The translations under genes were made by a program, and so were the position numbers. Positions 7,288-16,044 of a stretch of 39,987 nucleotides of DNA are shown one piece after another. The stretch's first letter is position 1; the number at the start of each line of letters is the position of its first letter. Origin of the DNA: Candidatus Omnitrophota bacterium (GTDB lineage: Bacteria; Omnitrophota; Omnitrophia; Omnitrophales; JACROU01); NCBI GenBank assembly GCA_016214265.1, contig JACROU010000022.1, positions 1 to 39,987 on the forward strand. Direction: 5' to 3'. A model generated the notes under the pieces. The model was not told the DNA's origin. It searched no databases and was given only the letters and a program-made list of their open reading frames with translations.

Positions 7288-8949
7288 ATGGGGCGTAAAG
7301 CTCAGCGAGCCCGGTTCGGGTTCATGCAGCACAGAGATTTTCCATTAATTATATTAGCGGCCGGAATTATTCTGACCGTCGGCATTTGGGATTTCACCAA
7401 CCATATCCGGTCCGATAAAATTTCAGAACAGACCCGGGATCAGGCTGATGAAATCCGCTTACAGCTCGTCAATTACTTCTCATCCTACTTTGATTTTCTT
7501 TCACGTTCCGCAATCATAGTCTCTGACGGAAACGGAAGTGTCTCGCGGCACTTTTCAAAATTCTGTCAGTCTGTCTTTCAATCCAGTCCGGGAATTCTTG
7601 GCGTTCAATTGATCGACGCCCAGACTGTGTCGCCGGTTTGGCTGGAGGTAGCGCCGGGGCAGAATCAAAAATATTTTAACGATTACTTTTCTTCAAAAAT
7701 TGCTTCGACACCGGAGTGGCAGCGGAATATACAAAAAGCGGTAGAGAGAAATAAAGTGATTGTTTCCTCGCCCATGGATTTATATCCGGATTCCGCCCAG
7801 ACAGATTGGTTTGTTTATGCCGTTTATCCTGTCCGAGATGCTTCGGCTCGAGCGGCTAAATTTTTGGTGCAATATGTCAGTGTTAAGGAAGCGCTGGACC
7901 GTTTTTTTAAAGCGCAAAATGTTATTTATTATCATTATTTAGTTTCTTACCGCTGGGAAATTTTGTACTCCGATTTGAAATTCTGGCATGAGGTCAGCAA
8001 GGAGCGCCCATTTAAACTGACACGACAAATCGAAATTGCGGACAAAGACTGGTTTCTCAATATTTGGCCACGGGAAGATTATCTGGCGGATCAAGTGCAA
8101 TATGAGGTGACCAGCATTTTGATTTTGACTATGGGTCTTCTGCTGTCTATCTCCACGGCGCTGTTTGCCTGGTCACTTATCAATCGGCAGCAGATTCTGG
8201 AGAAATTGGTGAAAATCCGCACGGAACAGTTGGAGCAGGTAAATCTGGCTTTGAAATCCAAAAATGAAGAGTTGGAAACATTCCTTTACGTTGTATCGCA
8301 CGATTTAAAAGCGCCGCTCGTGAGCATCAAAGGCTTTACATCGCTGCTCGCGGGTTCTTTGCGCGAGAAATTATCAGATGAAGAGAAACACGCGGTGGAC
8401 CGGATCAACGCTAATACAAGCCGCATGCACGAGATGATTCAGGATCTTCTCGAATTGTCCCGCGTGGGACGGGTTGAGGAATCGACCAGCGATGTCGATA
8501 CCGGCCAGATTGTGCGGGATATTCTCGATGAGATGAAGCCGATTCTGGAGCAAAAGCATGTTCAGATTGAGCTAAAAGGCTCCTTCCCGGTTTTACAGGG
8601 TTCGTCCACACGATTCGCGCAGCTATTTTCTAATTTAATCGGAAACGCTGTCAAATACATCGGGGCTCAACCTCAACCGAAAATAGAAATCGGTGTTACG
8701 CAATCGCAAGATCATCAATCCCAGTTTTATGTCCGTGACAACGGGCCAGGAATTCCCAAAGAATATCAGGAAAAGATTTTCATGGTGTTTCAACGGGGGC
8801 CTGAGCAGACAAAAACGGAAGGAACCGGGATCGGGCTTTCTATCGTCAAAAAAATTGTGGAAAGCAAGGGTGGTAAAGTGTGGTTAAATTCTGAAGTTGG
8901 AAAGGGCAGTACGTTCTTTTTTATGCTGCCAAATCAGGTGTCGTCATGA
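7288..8949 (+). CDS. Membrane sensor histidine kinase
   Basis: The 553 residues are arranged as a transmembrane helix (about 19-35), an extracytoplasmic sensor region of about 235 residues, a second helix (about 276-298), a coiled-coil linker, a HisKA domain and a HATPase domain. The phosphoacceptor is H338 in YVVSHDLKAPLVSIKGF. The N box (LFSNLIGNAVKYI), G1 (DNGPGIP, about 484-490) and G2 (GTGIGLS, about 512-518) are intact, so it should be active. The sensor region is not one I can name. The ATG at 7288 follows GAGG; a GTG at 7273 and an ATG at 7324 are alternatives. The next gene overlaps by four bases (ATGA), so the two are coupled. Confidence 0.9.
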   Translation: MGRKAQRARFGFMQHRDFPLIILAAGIILTVGIWDFTNHIRSDKISEQTRDQADEIRLQLVNYFSSYFDFLSRSAIIVSDGNGSVSRHFSKFCQSVFQSSPGILGVQLIDAQTVSPVWLEVAPGQNQKYFNDYFSSKIASTPEWQRNIQKAVERNKVIVSSPMDLYPDSAQTDWFVYAVYPVRDASARAAKFLVQYVSVKEALDRFFKAQNVIYYHYLVSYRWEILYSDLKFWHEVSKERPFKLTRQIEIADKDWFLNIWPREDYLADQVQYEVTSILILTMGLLLSISTALFAWSLINRQQILEKLVKIRTEQLEQVNLALKSKNEELETFLYVVSHDLKAPLVSIKGFTSLLAGSLREKLSDEEKHAVDRINANTSRMHEMIQDLLELSRVGRVEESTSDVDTGQIVRDILDEMKPILEQKHVQIELKGSFPVLQGSSTRFAQLFSNLIGNAVKYIGAQPQPKIEIGVTQSQDHQSQFYVRDNGPGIPKEYQEKIFMVFQRGPEQTKTEGTGIGLSIVKKIVESKGGKVWLNSEVGKGSTFFFMLPNQVSS

Positions 8950-10163
8950 CCGTAACAGCTGTAGATTTGGGAATTAGAAAAAAGCCCGAGGGCGAAAAAA
9001 TCCTTTTAATTGAAGACAACCCCGATCATGCTTATTTGGTTCGTAAATCAATCAGCGAAGCGTTGAAAAGCCAGGTGGATATGGCCGGAACGGGGGAGGA
9101 AGGTATTGCGAAGTTAAAAAGTGGAAATTACGATCTTGTCATTTCCGATTTTAATTTGCCAGGCATGGACGGAATGGAAATTCTTCAAATGGTGAAGGAA
9201 TTTAATATCGATGTACCTTTTATCATGCTGACAGGCCAGGGTGATGAGAAAGTGGCGGTCAGTGCGATGAAGCTCGGGGCTTATAACTACGTAGTGAAAG
9301 ACGATGTTTGCTACACGATTCTTCCACGCGTCATTTCTGAAACGCTTACCAAATACCGGGCCGATAAAGAAAAAGAACGGTTCGAGCGTGAAATTCGTGA
9401 AAAGTCAGAGGCTTTGGAAAAAGCGAATCAGGAATTGAAGAAACTCGACGAATTAAAATCCGAATTTATTTCCTCGGTGTCTCACGAATTCCGAAATCCT
9501 CTGAATTCAATCCGGGAAAGCGTCGAGTTGGTGCTCGACGGCGTGGTGAATGCCAACGAGGAAAAAGGCCGCCGCATTTTGGAGATTGCAAAAACCAGCG
9601 CGGAGCGGTTGACGATTTTGGTTAACGACCTGCTTGATTTCTCAAAACTGGAGGCGGGAAAGATGAAGATGGAGAAAGAACCCGCCGATATTAAACGCAT
9701 TGTTCAGGATGCGGTTGACAGCATGCGGCCTCTTGCGGAAAAGAAGCGTTTGAAGCTGGAAATCGTTCCCCCCACGGAGAAAATAGTGGTGTTTGCGGAT
9801 CCGTTGAGAATTATTCAGGTTCTGACCAATTTGATTAGCAATGCTATAAAATTTACGCCGGAGGACGGGCGTATTGATGTGATTGCAGAGCCGTTTGATG
9901 ATCCAAAACCACCAGTTCAAAAAGTTAAAGTGAGCGTTAAAGACACGGGTATCGGTATTTCGCTAGAAAATCTGTCGCGCATTTTTGAACGGTTCGAGCA
10001 GGTGAAGCAGCCCCATCGGGGTAAAACGCCGGAACTTCAGGGAACCGGTCTAGGGCTTTCAATCTGTCAGGAAATAGTAAAATTACATCAGGGAAACATT
10101 TGGGCTGAAAGTGAGCTGGGAAAAGGCAGTACATTTATTTTTACATTACCGAGGTATCGCTGA
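8946..10163 (+). CDS. Receiver domain-histidine kinase hybrid
   Basis: The 405 residues comprise a receiver domain (about 17-130, phosphoacceptor D68 in DLVISDFNLPGMDG, K118), a coiled coil (about 138-170), HisKA with H180 in SSVSHEFRNPLNSI, and HATPase with N295/N299, G1 DTGIGIS (333-339) and G2 GTGLGLS (366-372). There are no membrane helices, so it is cytoplasmic. The order REC-HK suggests it receives phosphate from the membrane kinase just upstream, or is allosterically switched by it. It overlaps that gene by four bases and lies one base from the next receiver gene. No DNA-binding output domain is encoded in the set. Confidence 0.92.
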   Translation: MTVTAVDLGIRKKPEGEKILLIEDNPDHAYLVRKSISEALKSQVDMAGTGEEGIAKLKSGNYDLVISDFNLPGMDGMEILQMVKEFNIDVPFIMLTGQGDEKVAVSAMKLGAYNYVVKDDVCYTILPRVISETLTKYRADKEKERFEREIREKSEALEKANQELKKLDELKSEFISSVSHEFRNPLNSIRESVELVLDGVVNANEEKGRRILEIAKTSAERLTILVNDLLDFSKLEAGKMKMEKEPADIKRIVQDAVDSMRPLAEKKRLKLEIVPPTEKIVVFADPLRIIQVLTNLISNAIKFTPEDGRIDVIAEPFDDPKPPVQKVKVSVKDTGIGISLENLSRIFERFEQVKQPHRGKTPELQGTGLGLSICQEIVKLHQGNIWAESELGKGSTFIFTLPRYR

Positions 10164-10164
10164 T

Positions 10165-10536
10165 ATGTCTGAAAAGAAAAAAATTCTCATTGTTGATGAC
10201 GAAGAAGATTTTGCCACATTGTCCGCCGTTCGTATTGAGGAAGCGGGGTATGAGGTTTATACCGAATCTGATGGCGAAAAAGTGCTTGACCGTGTTCGCC
10301 AGATCAGGCCCGACCTTGTTGTGCTGGATATTATGCTGCTTGGGGTTGACGGGCTTACGGTGTTGAAAAAAATCAAAAAAGAAATGAAAGATTTGCCCGT
10401 TATCGTGGTAACCGGTAAAGCTATTATGATGAGTGAGGTATTTACCATGGAAGGTGCAGCAGGGTTTTTCAAAAAACCCGCTGACTTGAAAGCGCTGGTT
10501 AAACGGATTCAAGAGTTAATCGGAAATGGTCATTGA
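10165..10536 (+). CDS. Single-domain response regulator
   Basis: This is a 123-residue stand-alone receiver of the CheY type. The acidic pocket is D11/D12, the phosphoacceptor is D55 in LVVLDIMLLGVDG, T83 is in VVTGK, and K104 is in FFKKPADL. The ATG at 10165 begins two bases after the previous stop, with GAGG at 10151-10154; the upstream ATG at 10111 lies inside the hybrid kinase gene. It has no output domain, so it probably passes phosphate on or acts by protein contact, completing a kinase, hybrid, receiver relay. Confidence 0.92.
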   Translation: MSEKKKILIVDDEEDFATLSAVRIEEAGYEVYTESDGEKVLDRVRQIRPDLVVLDIMLLGVDGLTVLKKIKKEMKDLPVIVVTGKAIMMSEVFTMEGAAGFFKKPADLKALVKRIQELIGNGH

Positions 10537-10539
10537 ACT

Positions 10540-10884
10540 ATGGGCATCGAAGAATTTCCAGCGATAGAAAGTTTCCAGCGGCTTCCCAAAAAAATAATCG
10601 TCAAAGGCGGCGATTCCGTGATTAATAAAAACGGGGACGCCGAACTGGCAGGGCTGGTGATCAACAATCTGGGCCAGCCTGTGCGCGATATTGTGGTACA
10701 TCTGATCGTGTTCGATGAAAAAGAAATGCCGGTGGTGAACCTTTCGGCAAAACCGGACTCGGACCGTCTTGATCAGGGAAATATGGCTTCATTCAAATTC
10801 GTTCTCGAAAAATTTGGCGAGCCGATTAAAAATTATTATCTTTATTCCAACTGGAAATACGACGACTCGCAGTGGGGCGGGTAA
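10540..10884 (+). CDS. Small FxLYD-like beta-sandwich protein of unknown function
   Basis: The 114 residues have no signal peptide or membrane helix. The pattern is strand-rich: KKIIVKGGDSVINKNGDAELAGLVINNLG, then VRDIVVHLIVFDEKEMPV, a polar loop, MASFKFVLEK, and a C-terminal YYLYSNWKYDD. The repeated alternation and the phrase about modified inter-strand contacts (VINNLGQPVRDIVVHLIVFD) resemble FxLYD-type immunoglobulin-like domains, but those usually sit outside the membrane. It is placed between the receiver and the glycosidase and overlaps the latter by one base (TAATG), so it is made with them. Function unknown. Confidence 0.65.
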   Translation: MGIEEFPAIESFQRLPKKIIVKGGDSVINKNGDAELAGLVINNLGQPVRDIVVHLIVFDEKEMPVVNLSAKPDSDRLDQGNMASFKFVLEKFGEPIKNYYLYSNWKYDDSQWGG

Positions 10885-12155
10885 TGCTTAAATTCCCAGA
10901 CGGATTTTTGTGGGGAACGGCTACCAGCGCTCATCAGGTTGAGGGTAACAACACGCTCAATGACTGGTGGGATTGGGAAGCGGCCGGGCATGTGAAAAAC
11001 CGGGAGATTTCCGGGCTGGCCTGTGACCATTTCAACCGGTTCGAAGAAGATTTTACGCTCTCGCAAAAACTGAATTTAAATGCCCACCGTTTTTCCATCG
11101 AATGGAGCCGCGTCGAACCGTCGGAAGGCGAGTTCAGCGATTCGGCGCTTTATCATTATCGCCAGGTTCTTGAATCGCTTCATCGCCACAAACACGTTCC
11201 GATGGTTACCTTGCTTCATTTCACTTTGCCTCGCTGGGTGGCTGAAAAAGGCGCCTGGGAGAACGAGAAAATTTTATTCTGGTTCGAACGTTACGTCCGA
11301 AAATGTGCGCAGGTTTTCGGTGATCTGGTCCCGCTGTGGAATACGATGAATGAGCCGATGGTTTACATGTTCGAAGCGCTTATGACGGGCCATTGGCCGC
11401 CGGGAAAAATCTCGCTTGCCCGGCAAATTCCTGTGATGCGCCGCTTGATTCAGGCGCACGCACAGGCGTATCACGCGATTCATGACGAAAGCCAGCGCAA
11501 TCATTGGAAATCTCAAGTGGGTTTGGCGGTTTATTATCGCCTGATTCAGCCGTGGAATCCGCATTCCATTTTGGACCGATGGGCTGCGAGTCTTCGAGAC
11601 AGTGTTTTTAATCAGTTGTTTTTAAACGCCATTCACACGGGCATTATCGGATTTCCGGTTACGTTCAATCAATTCGACCCTAATGTGAAAGGCTCGTGGG
11701 ATTTTATCGGACTTAACTATTACAGCCGTGGAAAAGTTCGGTTCAGTTTAGGCTGTCCCCAATTTTTATTTACGGAAGAAATTGCGCTTCCCGGCACCGA
11801 GAAAAATTTTCTTGGCTGGGAAGTGTACCCCGAAGGATTGTACGATGCGCTTGTTGATCTCGCGAGATTTCAGAAGCCGATTTTCGTGACCGAAAACGGG
11901 ATTTGCACTGACGAGGATATTCAGCGCCAGGATTTTATCAAACGGCATTTGCGCGAACTCTACCGCGCGATTCAGGACGGCGTTGATGTGCGCGGTTATT
12001 TTCACTGGTCGCTCATCGACAATTTTGAGTGGGCGCACGGCTACGCGCCCCATTTTGGTTTGGCGGCTGTTGACCCTGTCAGTCAGCGCCGCTTCCCCCG
12101 TGAAAGTGCCCGTCTTTACGGAGAAATTGCCAGGAACAATTCCCTCGAATTGTGA
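10884..12155 (+). CDS. Glycoside hydrolase family 1 beta-glycosidase
   Basis: The 423 residues carry the full GH1 signature set: FPDGFLWGTATSAHQVEG at the N-terminus, the acid/base glutamate E157 in WNTMNEPMVY, and the nucleophile E337 in PIFVTENGIC, followed by WSLIDNFEWAHGY and GLAAVD. It hydrolyses beta-linked glucosides, galactosides or related glycosides; the exact substrate cannot be told. No signal peptide is seen, so it is cytoplasmic. The ATG at 10884 shares its first base with the upstream stop; an earlier frame-open GTG lies inside the upstream gene. Its position between a signalling set and hemL is unusual. It is somewhat shorter than typical GH1 (about 450). Confidence 0.93.
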   Translation: MLKFPDGFLWGTATSAHQVEGNNTLNDWWDWEAAGHVKNREISGLACDHFNRFEEDFTLSQKLNLNAHRFSIEWSRVEPSEGEFSDSALYHYRQVLESLHRHKHVPMVTLLHFTLPRWVAEKGAWENEKILFWFERYVRKCAQVFGDLVPLWNTMNEPMVYMFEALMTGHWPPGKISLARQIPVMRRLIQAHAQAYHAIHDESQRNHWKSQVGLAVYYRLIQPWNPHSILDRWAASLRDSVFNQLFLNAIHTGIIGFPVTFNQFDPNVKGSWDFIGLNYYSRGKVRFSLGCPQFLFTEEIALPGTEKNFLGWEVYPEGLYDALVDLARFQKPIFVTENGICTDEDIQRQDFIKRHLRELYRAIQDGVDVRGYFHWSLIDNFEWAHGYAPHFGLAAVDPVSQRRFPRESARLYGEIARNNSLEL

Positions 12156-12170
12156 TATATTCTTGGTCCT

Positions 12171-13436
12171 ATGAACTCTGAATCTCTCTTTAAATCAGCC
12201 AAAAAACATATTCCCGGCGGAGTGAATTCTCCGGTCCGGGCGTTTGGTTCTGTCGGCGGGATCCCTCGTTTTATCAAGCAGGCGGAAGGCGCGACGCTCA
12301 CGGATGCGGATGGGAAAAAATATATCGATTACGTGATGTCGTGGGGTGCGATGATTCTCGGGCATGCGCCGGGCGGCGTCGTGAAAGCGATTATCGACTC
12401 GGTCGTGCGCGGCACTTCGTACGGAGCGCCAACGGCGGGGGAAATTCGCCTCGCCGAACTCATCAAAAAAGCATTTCCCTCAATTGAAAAAGTGCGGCTG
12501 GTAAGTTCCGGAACCGAAGCCGTGATGACGGCCGTGCGCCTGGCGCGCGGGGTGACTGGCCGGAAAAAAATTATCAAGTTTGACGGCTGCTATCACGGAC
12601 ACAGCGATTCGCTCTTGGTCAAACCCGGATCGGGTGTCGCGACGTTTGGACTTCCGGGATCTGCCGGCGTGCCAAAAGAAATCGCCGGACTGACCATCAG
12701 TCTTCCGTACAACGACATCGCCGCCTTTGAGCGCGTGATTCGAACCGAAGAAAAAGATATTGCGTGCGTGATTGTCGAACCGATCGCGGCTAACATGGGC
12801 GTCATCCCGCCGCGCGAGGCGTTTTTGTGGGCGCTGCGCAAATGGACCAAAAAATACGGTGCGCTGCTTATTTTTGACGAAGTGATTTCTGGATACCGCG
12901 TGACTCGCGGCGGAGCGCAGGAACTTTACGGGATTGAGCCGGATCTAACCACACTCGGTAAAATCGTGGGCGGTGGAATGCCGCTGGCGGCGCTTGGCGG
13001 GCCGGCCAAAATAATGGATTATCTGGCGCCTGACGGCCCGGTGTATCAGGCGGGAACGCTTTCGGGAAATCCACTGGCGGTTCAGGCGGGCATCAGCACT
13101 CTCGAGACCTTGCAGGACAAAAATATTTATATCGGTCTTCGCGAGAAATCACAGCATCTCATCGAGCGGATAAAAATGATTGCGCGAAAGAAAAAACGTG
13201 ATATTCAAATTCAGTCCGTCGGCTCGATGTTCACCGTGTTTTTTTCGTCTAAGCCGGTGGAGAATTTCGCACAGGTGAAGAAAACCGATTCGAAAGCTTA
13301 TGCGCGCTTCTTCCACAATCTTTTGGATAAAGGAGTTTATTTTCCGCCGAGTGCGTTTGAAGCCTGTTTTCTGTCGACGGCTCACAGTAGTCTTGAAATC
13401 GAGCGCACCGAAAAAATAATGGAGAAAGCACTGTGA
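12171..13436 (+). CDS. hemL: Glutamate-1-semialdehyde 2,1-aminomutase
   Basis: HemL converts glutamate-1-semialdehyde to 5-aminolevulinate, following HemA. The 421 residues match the family. Motifs include IPGGVNSPVRAF, the PLP phosphate-binding SSGTEAVMTAVRLARG, DGCYHGHSDSLLV, IFDEVISGYR, and the PLP lysine K264 in TLGKIVGGGMP. The gene begins 15 bases after the glycosidase. There is no clear Shine-Dalgarno, but an extended -10 like element lies just before the ATG. It overlaps the polyprenyl synthetase by four bases (GTGA). Confidence 0.97.
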   Translation: MNSESLFKSAKKHIPGGVNSPVRAFGSVGGIPRFIKQAEGATLTDADGKKYIDYVMSWGAMILGHAPGGVVKAIIDSVVRGTSYGAPTAGEIRLAELIKKAFPSIEKVRLVSSGTEAVMTAVRLARGVTGRKKIIKFDGCYHGHSDSLLVKPGSGVATFGLPGSAGVPKEIAGLTISLPYNDIAAFERVIRTEEKDIACVIVEPIAANMGVIPPREAFLWALRKWTKKYGALLIFDEVISGYRVTRGGAQELYGIEPDLTTLGKIVGGGMPLAALGGPAKIMDYLAPDGPVYQAGTLSGNPLAVQAGISTLETLQDKNIYIGLREKSQHLIERIKMIARKKKRDIQIQSVGSMFTVFFSSKPVENFAQVKKTDSKAYARFFHNLLDKGVYFPPSAFEACFLSTAHSSLEIERTEKIMEKAL

Positions 13437-14425
13437 TAAAATCCCAATCCACGGTTTTGCTCGCGAATATTTATTCGCCCATACGCGAATTGCTGGATGA
13501 AATTCCGCCGACGATTATCGATACGCTCGCGACATCGAATGACCTGACGCGCGATGTGATCCGTCATTTTTTCTCCAGCCAGGGAAAGCTGCTTCGGCCG
13601 GCGCTGTGCCTTTTGGGGGCGCAGTTTGGTAAATTTGATAAATCGCTCACGCTTCGCATTGCCTCAAGTTTGGAAATCCTTCATTCCGCGACGCTCATTC
13701 ATGACGATATCATCGATTCGTCCTACATGCGCCGGAACCTGCCTACCGTGAACGCCAAGTGGGGTCCGCAGGTGGCCGTGCTGGTGGGGGACTTCATGTA
13801 CGACAAGGCGTTCCTTACGATTTTCTCTGCGAAGAAACAGGAATTGATCTCGCTTTTTCTGATGACGGCCGGAACAGTTTGTGACGGTGAAATTCTGGAA
13901 TACCGCGAAAAAGATAATTTTAATTTAAAAGAAGAGCAGTACCTTGAAATTATCGAAAAGAAAACTGCCTCGCTCTTGTCGACTTGCGTGGAGTCGGGCG
14001 CACTTTTGGCTGATCTTCCCGCCGAACAAGTGGCCGCGCTCAAAAATTTCGGACTTTATTTCGGACTCGCGTTTCAAATTGTGGACGACTGCCTGGATTT
14101 TACTGGAAGCGCGGAATCCTTCGGTAAAACCATCGGCCTCGACGCCTCAGGCGGCGTGCTTACGCTGCCGGTGATTCGCCTCTTGTCGCTTGTTTCCGAG
14201 AACAAAAAAAGTGAAGTATTCAAAATTTTTAAATCGCAGGGGGGTCCCGAAAAATTTCAATATTTGCTGAATCTGATTACCGAATATCGCACTGTCGATT
14301 ACGCCATTCAAAAAGCGCATGAATTTACGGACCGTGCCCGGCTGGAGCTTGCGATGCTTCGGGACATTCCGGCCCGCCAAAGCCTTGAAATGCTCCTCGA
14401 CCACGTCCTCCAGAGGACGCGGTAG
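13433..14425 (+). CDS. All-trans polyprenyl diphosphate synthase
   Basis: The 330 residues form a trans-isoprenyl diphosphate synthase that adds isopentenyl diphosphate units to an allylic primer. The first aspartate-rich motif is DDIID at 91-95 (LIHDDIIDSS) and the second DDCLD at 218-222 (FQIVDDCLDF). GKLLRPAL near 51 is the substrate-binding GKxxRP motif. Product length is not certain, but the bacterial octaprenyl/heptaprenyl type (IspB/HepT-like) is most likely, serving quinone side chains. It starts with GTG overlapping the hemL stop, so the two are cotranslated, which hints at a shared quinone/haem respiratory need. Confidence 0.9.
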   Translation: MIKSQSTVLLANIYSPIRELLDEIPPTIIDTLATSNDLTRDVIRHFFSSQGKLLRPALCLLGAQFGKFDKSLTLRIASSLEILHSATLIHDDIIDSSYMRRNLPTVNAKWGPQVAVLVGDFMYDKAFLTIFSAKKQELISLFLMTAGTVCDGEILEYREKDNFNLKEEQYLEIIEKKTASLLSTCVESGALLADLPAEQVAALKNFGLYFGLAFQIVDDCLDFTGSAESFGKTIGLDASGGVLTLPVIRLLSLVSENKKSEVFKIFKSQGGPEKFQYLLNLITEYRTVDYAIQKAHEFTDRARLELAMLRDIPARQSLEMLLDHVLQRTR

Positions 14426-14433
14426 AAAGCAAC

Positions 14434-14457
14434 GTGGCACTTAGGTTCCAGGAACCT
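14434..14457 (+). repeat. 24-bp repeat family B, copy 2
   Basis: GTGGCACTTA precedes the palindrome GGTTCC-A-GGAACC. It lies in the ispB-yicC gap just upstream of a consensus promoter, in the same orientation as the other two copies. Confidence 0.8.
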
Positions 14458-14474
14458 TTGGGCCTTTGGGCACC

Positions 14475-14503
14475 TTGACACCCTAGGCTGGGCTTCCTAT
14501 AAT
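14475..14503 (+). promoter_or_regulatory. Consensus sigma-70 promoter for yicC-gmk-rpoZ-coa operon
   Basis: TTGACA (14475-14480) and TATAAT (14498-14503) are both perfect matches with exactly 17 bases between them. The expected start of transcription is near 14510, about 20 bases before yicC. Confidence 0.9.
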
Positions 14504-14532
14504 CAACCATTTCCCCAGGAGATGAATCGATC

Positions 14533-15411
14533 ATGATACGCAGTATGACGGGTTTCGGTGATGCCCGCGCTACCAAAACCGGCAAAAGCTATTCCATTGA
14601 AATCAGAACGCTCAATCAGCGCTTCTTCGACTTGCAGGTGCGCCTGCCCTCCGAGCTTCACGCACTCGAGGCTGAAATTAAAAAAGTTCTTCAAACCGAA
14701 ATTGTCCGCGGCAAAGTGACCGTGTTTGTGGGACTTGATCCATCCACATCGAACGGAGAAGAGCTTTCCGTGGATGAAGATCGCGCCAAGTTTTATGTCT
14801 CTTCGATTAAGAAGCTTTCAAAAAAATTAAAAATTAAGGATGAGGTGACGGCCCGCGATTTGCTTTCCTTCTCCGATATTTTCAAAGTGGAAAAGAAAGA
14901 GGCGGATCTTCACAAAACCTGGGCGGCGATGAAGCCGGTTGTGGAGAAAGCGCTCAAAGCCCTGATTGATTCCCGAGAAAAAGAAGGAAAAATGATTCTC
15001 GCCGATCTTGAGAGCCGGCTGAAATCGATCGTGAAAAATGTCGAGCGTATTCAGGTCCGGGCCAAAGATCTTCCGATGAAATATAAACAAAAACTTGAGC
15101 GGCAAGTCAAAGAGCTTGCGGGAGGACTAACGCTCGATGAAGAAAAGCTGATGAAAGAAATGGCGATTATGGCCGAACGCACCGACATCACCGAAGAAAT
15201 TGTACGGCTCATGAATCACATTGAACTCTTTCACAAATCGCTGCGCGAAAAAGGCGATGTCGGCAAGCGGCTGGATTTCGTGATTCAGGAAATGAACCGT
15301 GAGACCAACACGATCGGATCCAAATGCGCGGATTTTGGCGTGGCCAGTGAAGTGGTCGAGATCAAATCCGAGCTCGAGAAAATCCGCGAACAAATTCAAA
15401 ACGTCGAATGA
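14533..15411 (+). CDS. yicC: YicC family endoribonuclease
   Basis: This 292-residue protein belongs to the YicC/YloC family, for which endoribonuclease activity has been reported. MIRSMTGFG at the N-terminus is the family hallmark. SIEIRTLNQRFFDLQVRLP, a long helical middle and the C-terminal FVIQEMNRETNTIGSKCADFGVASEVVEIKSELEKIREQIQNVE block are all typical. The start is the ATG at 14533; AGGAG lies upstream at somewhat long spacing. It overlaps gmk by four bases. The yicC-gmk-rpoZ order is conserved in many bacteria. Confidence 0.95.
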   Translation: MIRSMTGFGDARATKTGKSYSIEIRTLNQRFFDLQVRLPSELHALEAEIKKVLQTEIVRGKVTVFVGLDPSTSNGEELSVDEDRAKFYVSSIKKLSKKLKIKDEVTARDLLSFSDIFKVEKKEADLHKTWAAMKPVVEKALKALIDSREKEGKMILADLESRLKSIVKNVERIQVRAKDLPMKYKQKLERQVKELAGGLTLDEEKLMKEMAIMAERTDITEEIVRLMNHIELFHKSLREKGDVGKRLDFVIQEMNRETNTIGSKCADFGVASEVVEIKSELEKIREQIQNVE

Positions 15412-16040
15412 TGCAAACGTTAAGCGCGCGTCTTAAAACAAAAAACAGCAGTAAACGTTCCGGTTTGCTGATCGTTCTTTCCGCCCCTTCGGGAACTGGC
15501 AAGACGACGGTAATGAAAGAGTTTTTCGCCAAAGATAAAAATCTGGTCGATTCTGTTTCTTGGACGACGCGCAAGCCGCGGTCCGGCGAAAAGCACAAAA
15601 AAGATTATTTTTTCGTCTCACGCCGCAAATTTCTAGAAGCCATTAAGCGCGGCGGGTTTTTGGAATGGGCCAAGGTGTATCACGAGTTTTACGGCACGCC
15701 GAAAGCGTATGTGCTCAAAAAACTTCGTGAGGGAAAAGATGTGGTGCTGGTGATTGACACGCGAGGCGCCCAGAAGGTGCGGCATTTTAAGCCATCAGTT
15801 CACATTTTTCTGAAACCGCCGTCGATTGCAGTACTCAAAAAACGGTTACACGGCCGCAATGCCGATTCTGCGCATCAGCTTGAGGCGCGGCTCAAGGAAG
15901 TGCGTTACGAGATGTCTCAGGCGGATAAATATGATTACCGGATTGTGAATCACACGGTGGTTCAAACCGTCCGGGATGTTGAAAAAATTCTGAACCGCGA
16001 ACGCGCGAAATTTTTTAAAAAAACAAAAGGAGGAAGTTAA
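15408..16040 (+). CDS. gmk: Guanylate kinase
   Basis: Gmk phosphorylates GMP to GDP with ATP. The 210 residues include the P-loop SGTGKTT at 28-34, the GMP-binding stretch SWTTRKPRSGEKHKKDYFFVS, FLEWAKVYHEFYGTP, and VLVIDTRGAQKVR. The usual VDVQGA motif reads IDTRGA here, a mild variation. The first 16 residues form a non-conserved lysine-rich extension. Two adjacent ATGs (15408, 15411) occur; the first overlaps the yicC stop. Confidence 0.95.
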   Translation: MMQTLSARLKTKNSSKRSGLLIVLSAPSGTGKTTVMKEFFAKDKNLVDSVSWTTRKPRSGEKHKKDYFFVSRRKFLEAIKRGGFLEWAKVYHEFYGTPKAYVLKKLREGKDVVLVIDTRGAQKVRHFKPSVHIFLKPPSIAVLKKRLHGRNADSAHQLEARLKEVRYEMSQADKYDYRIVNHTVVQTVRDVEKILNRERAKFFKKTKGGS

Positions 16041-16044
16041 TTTT

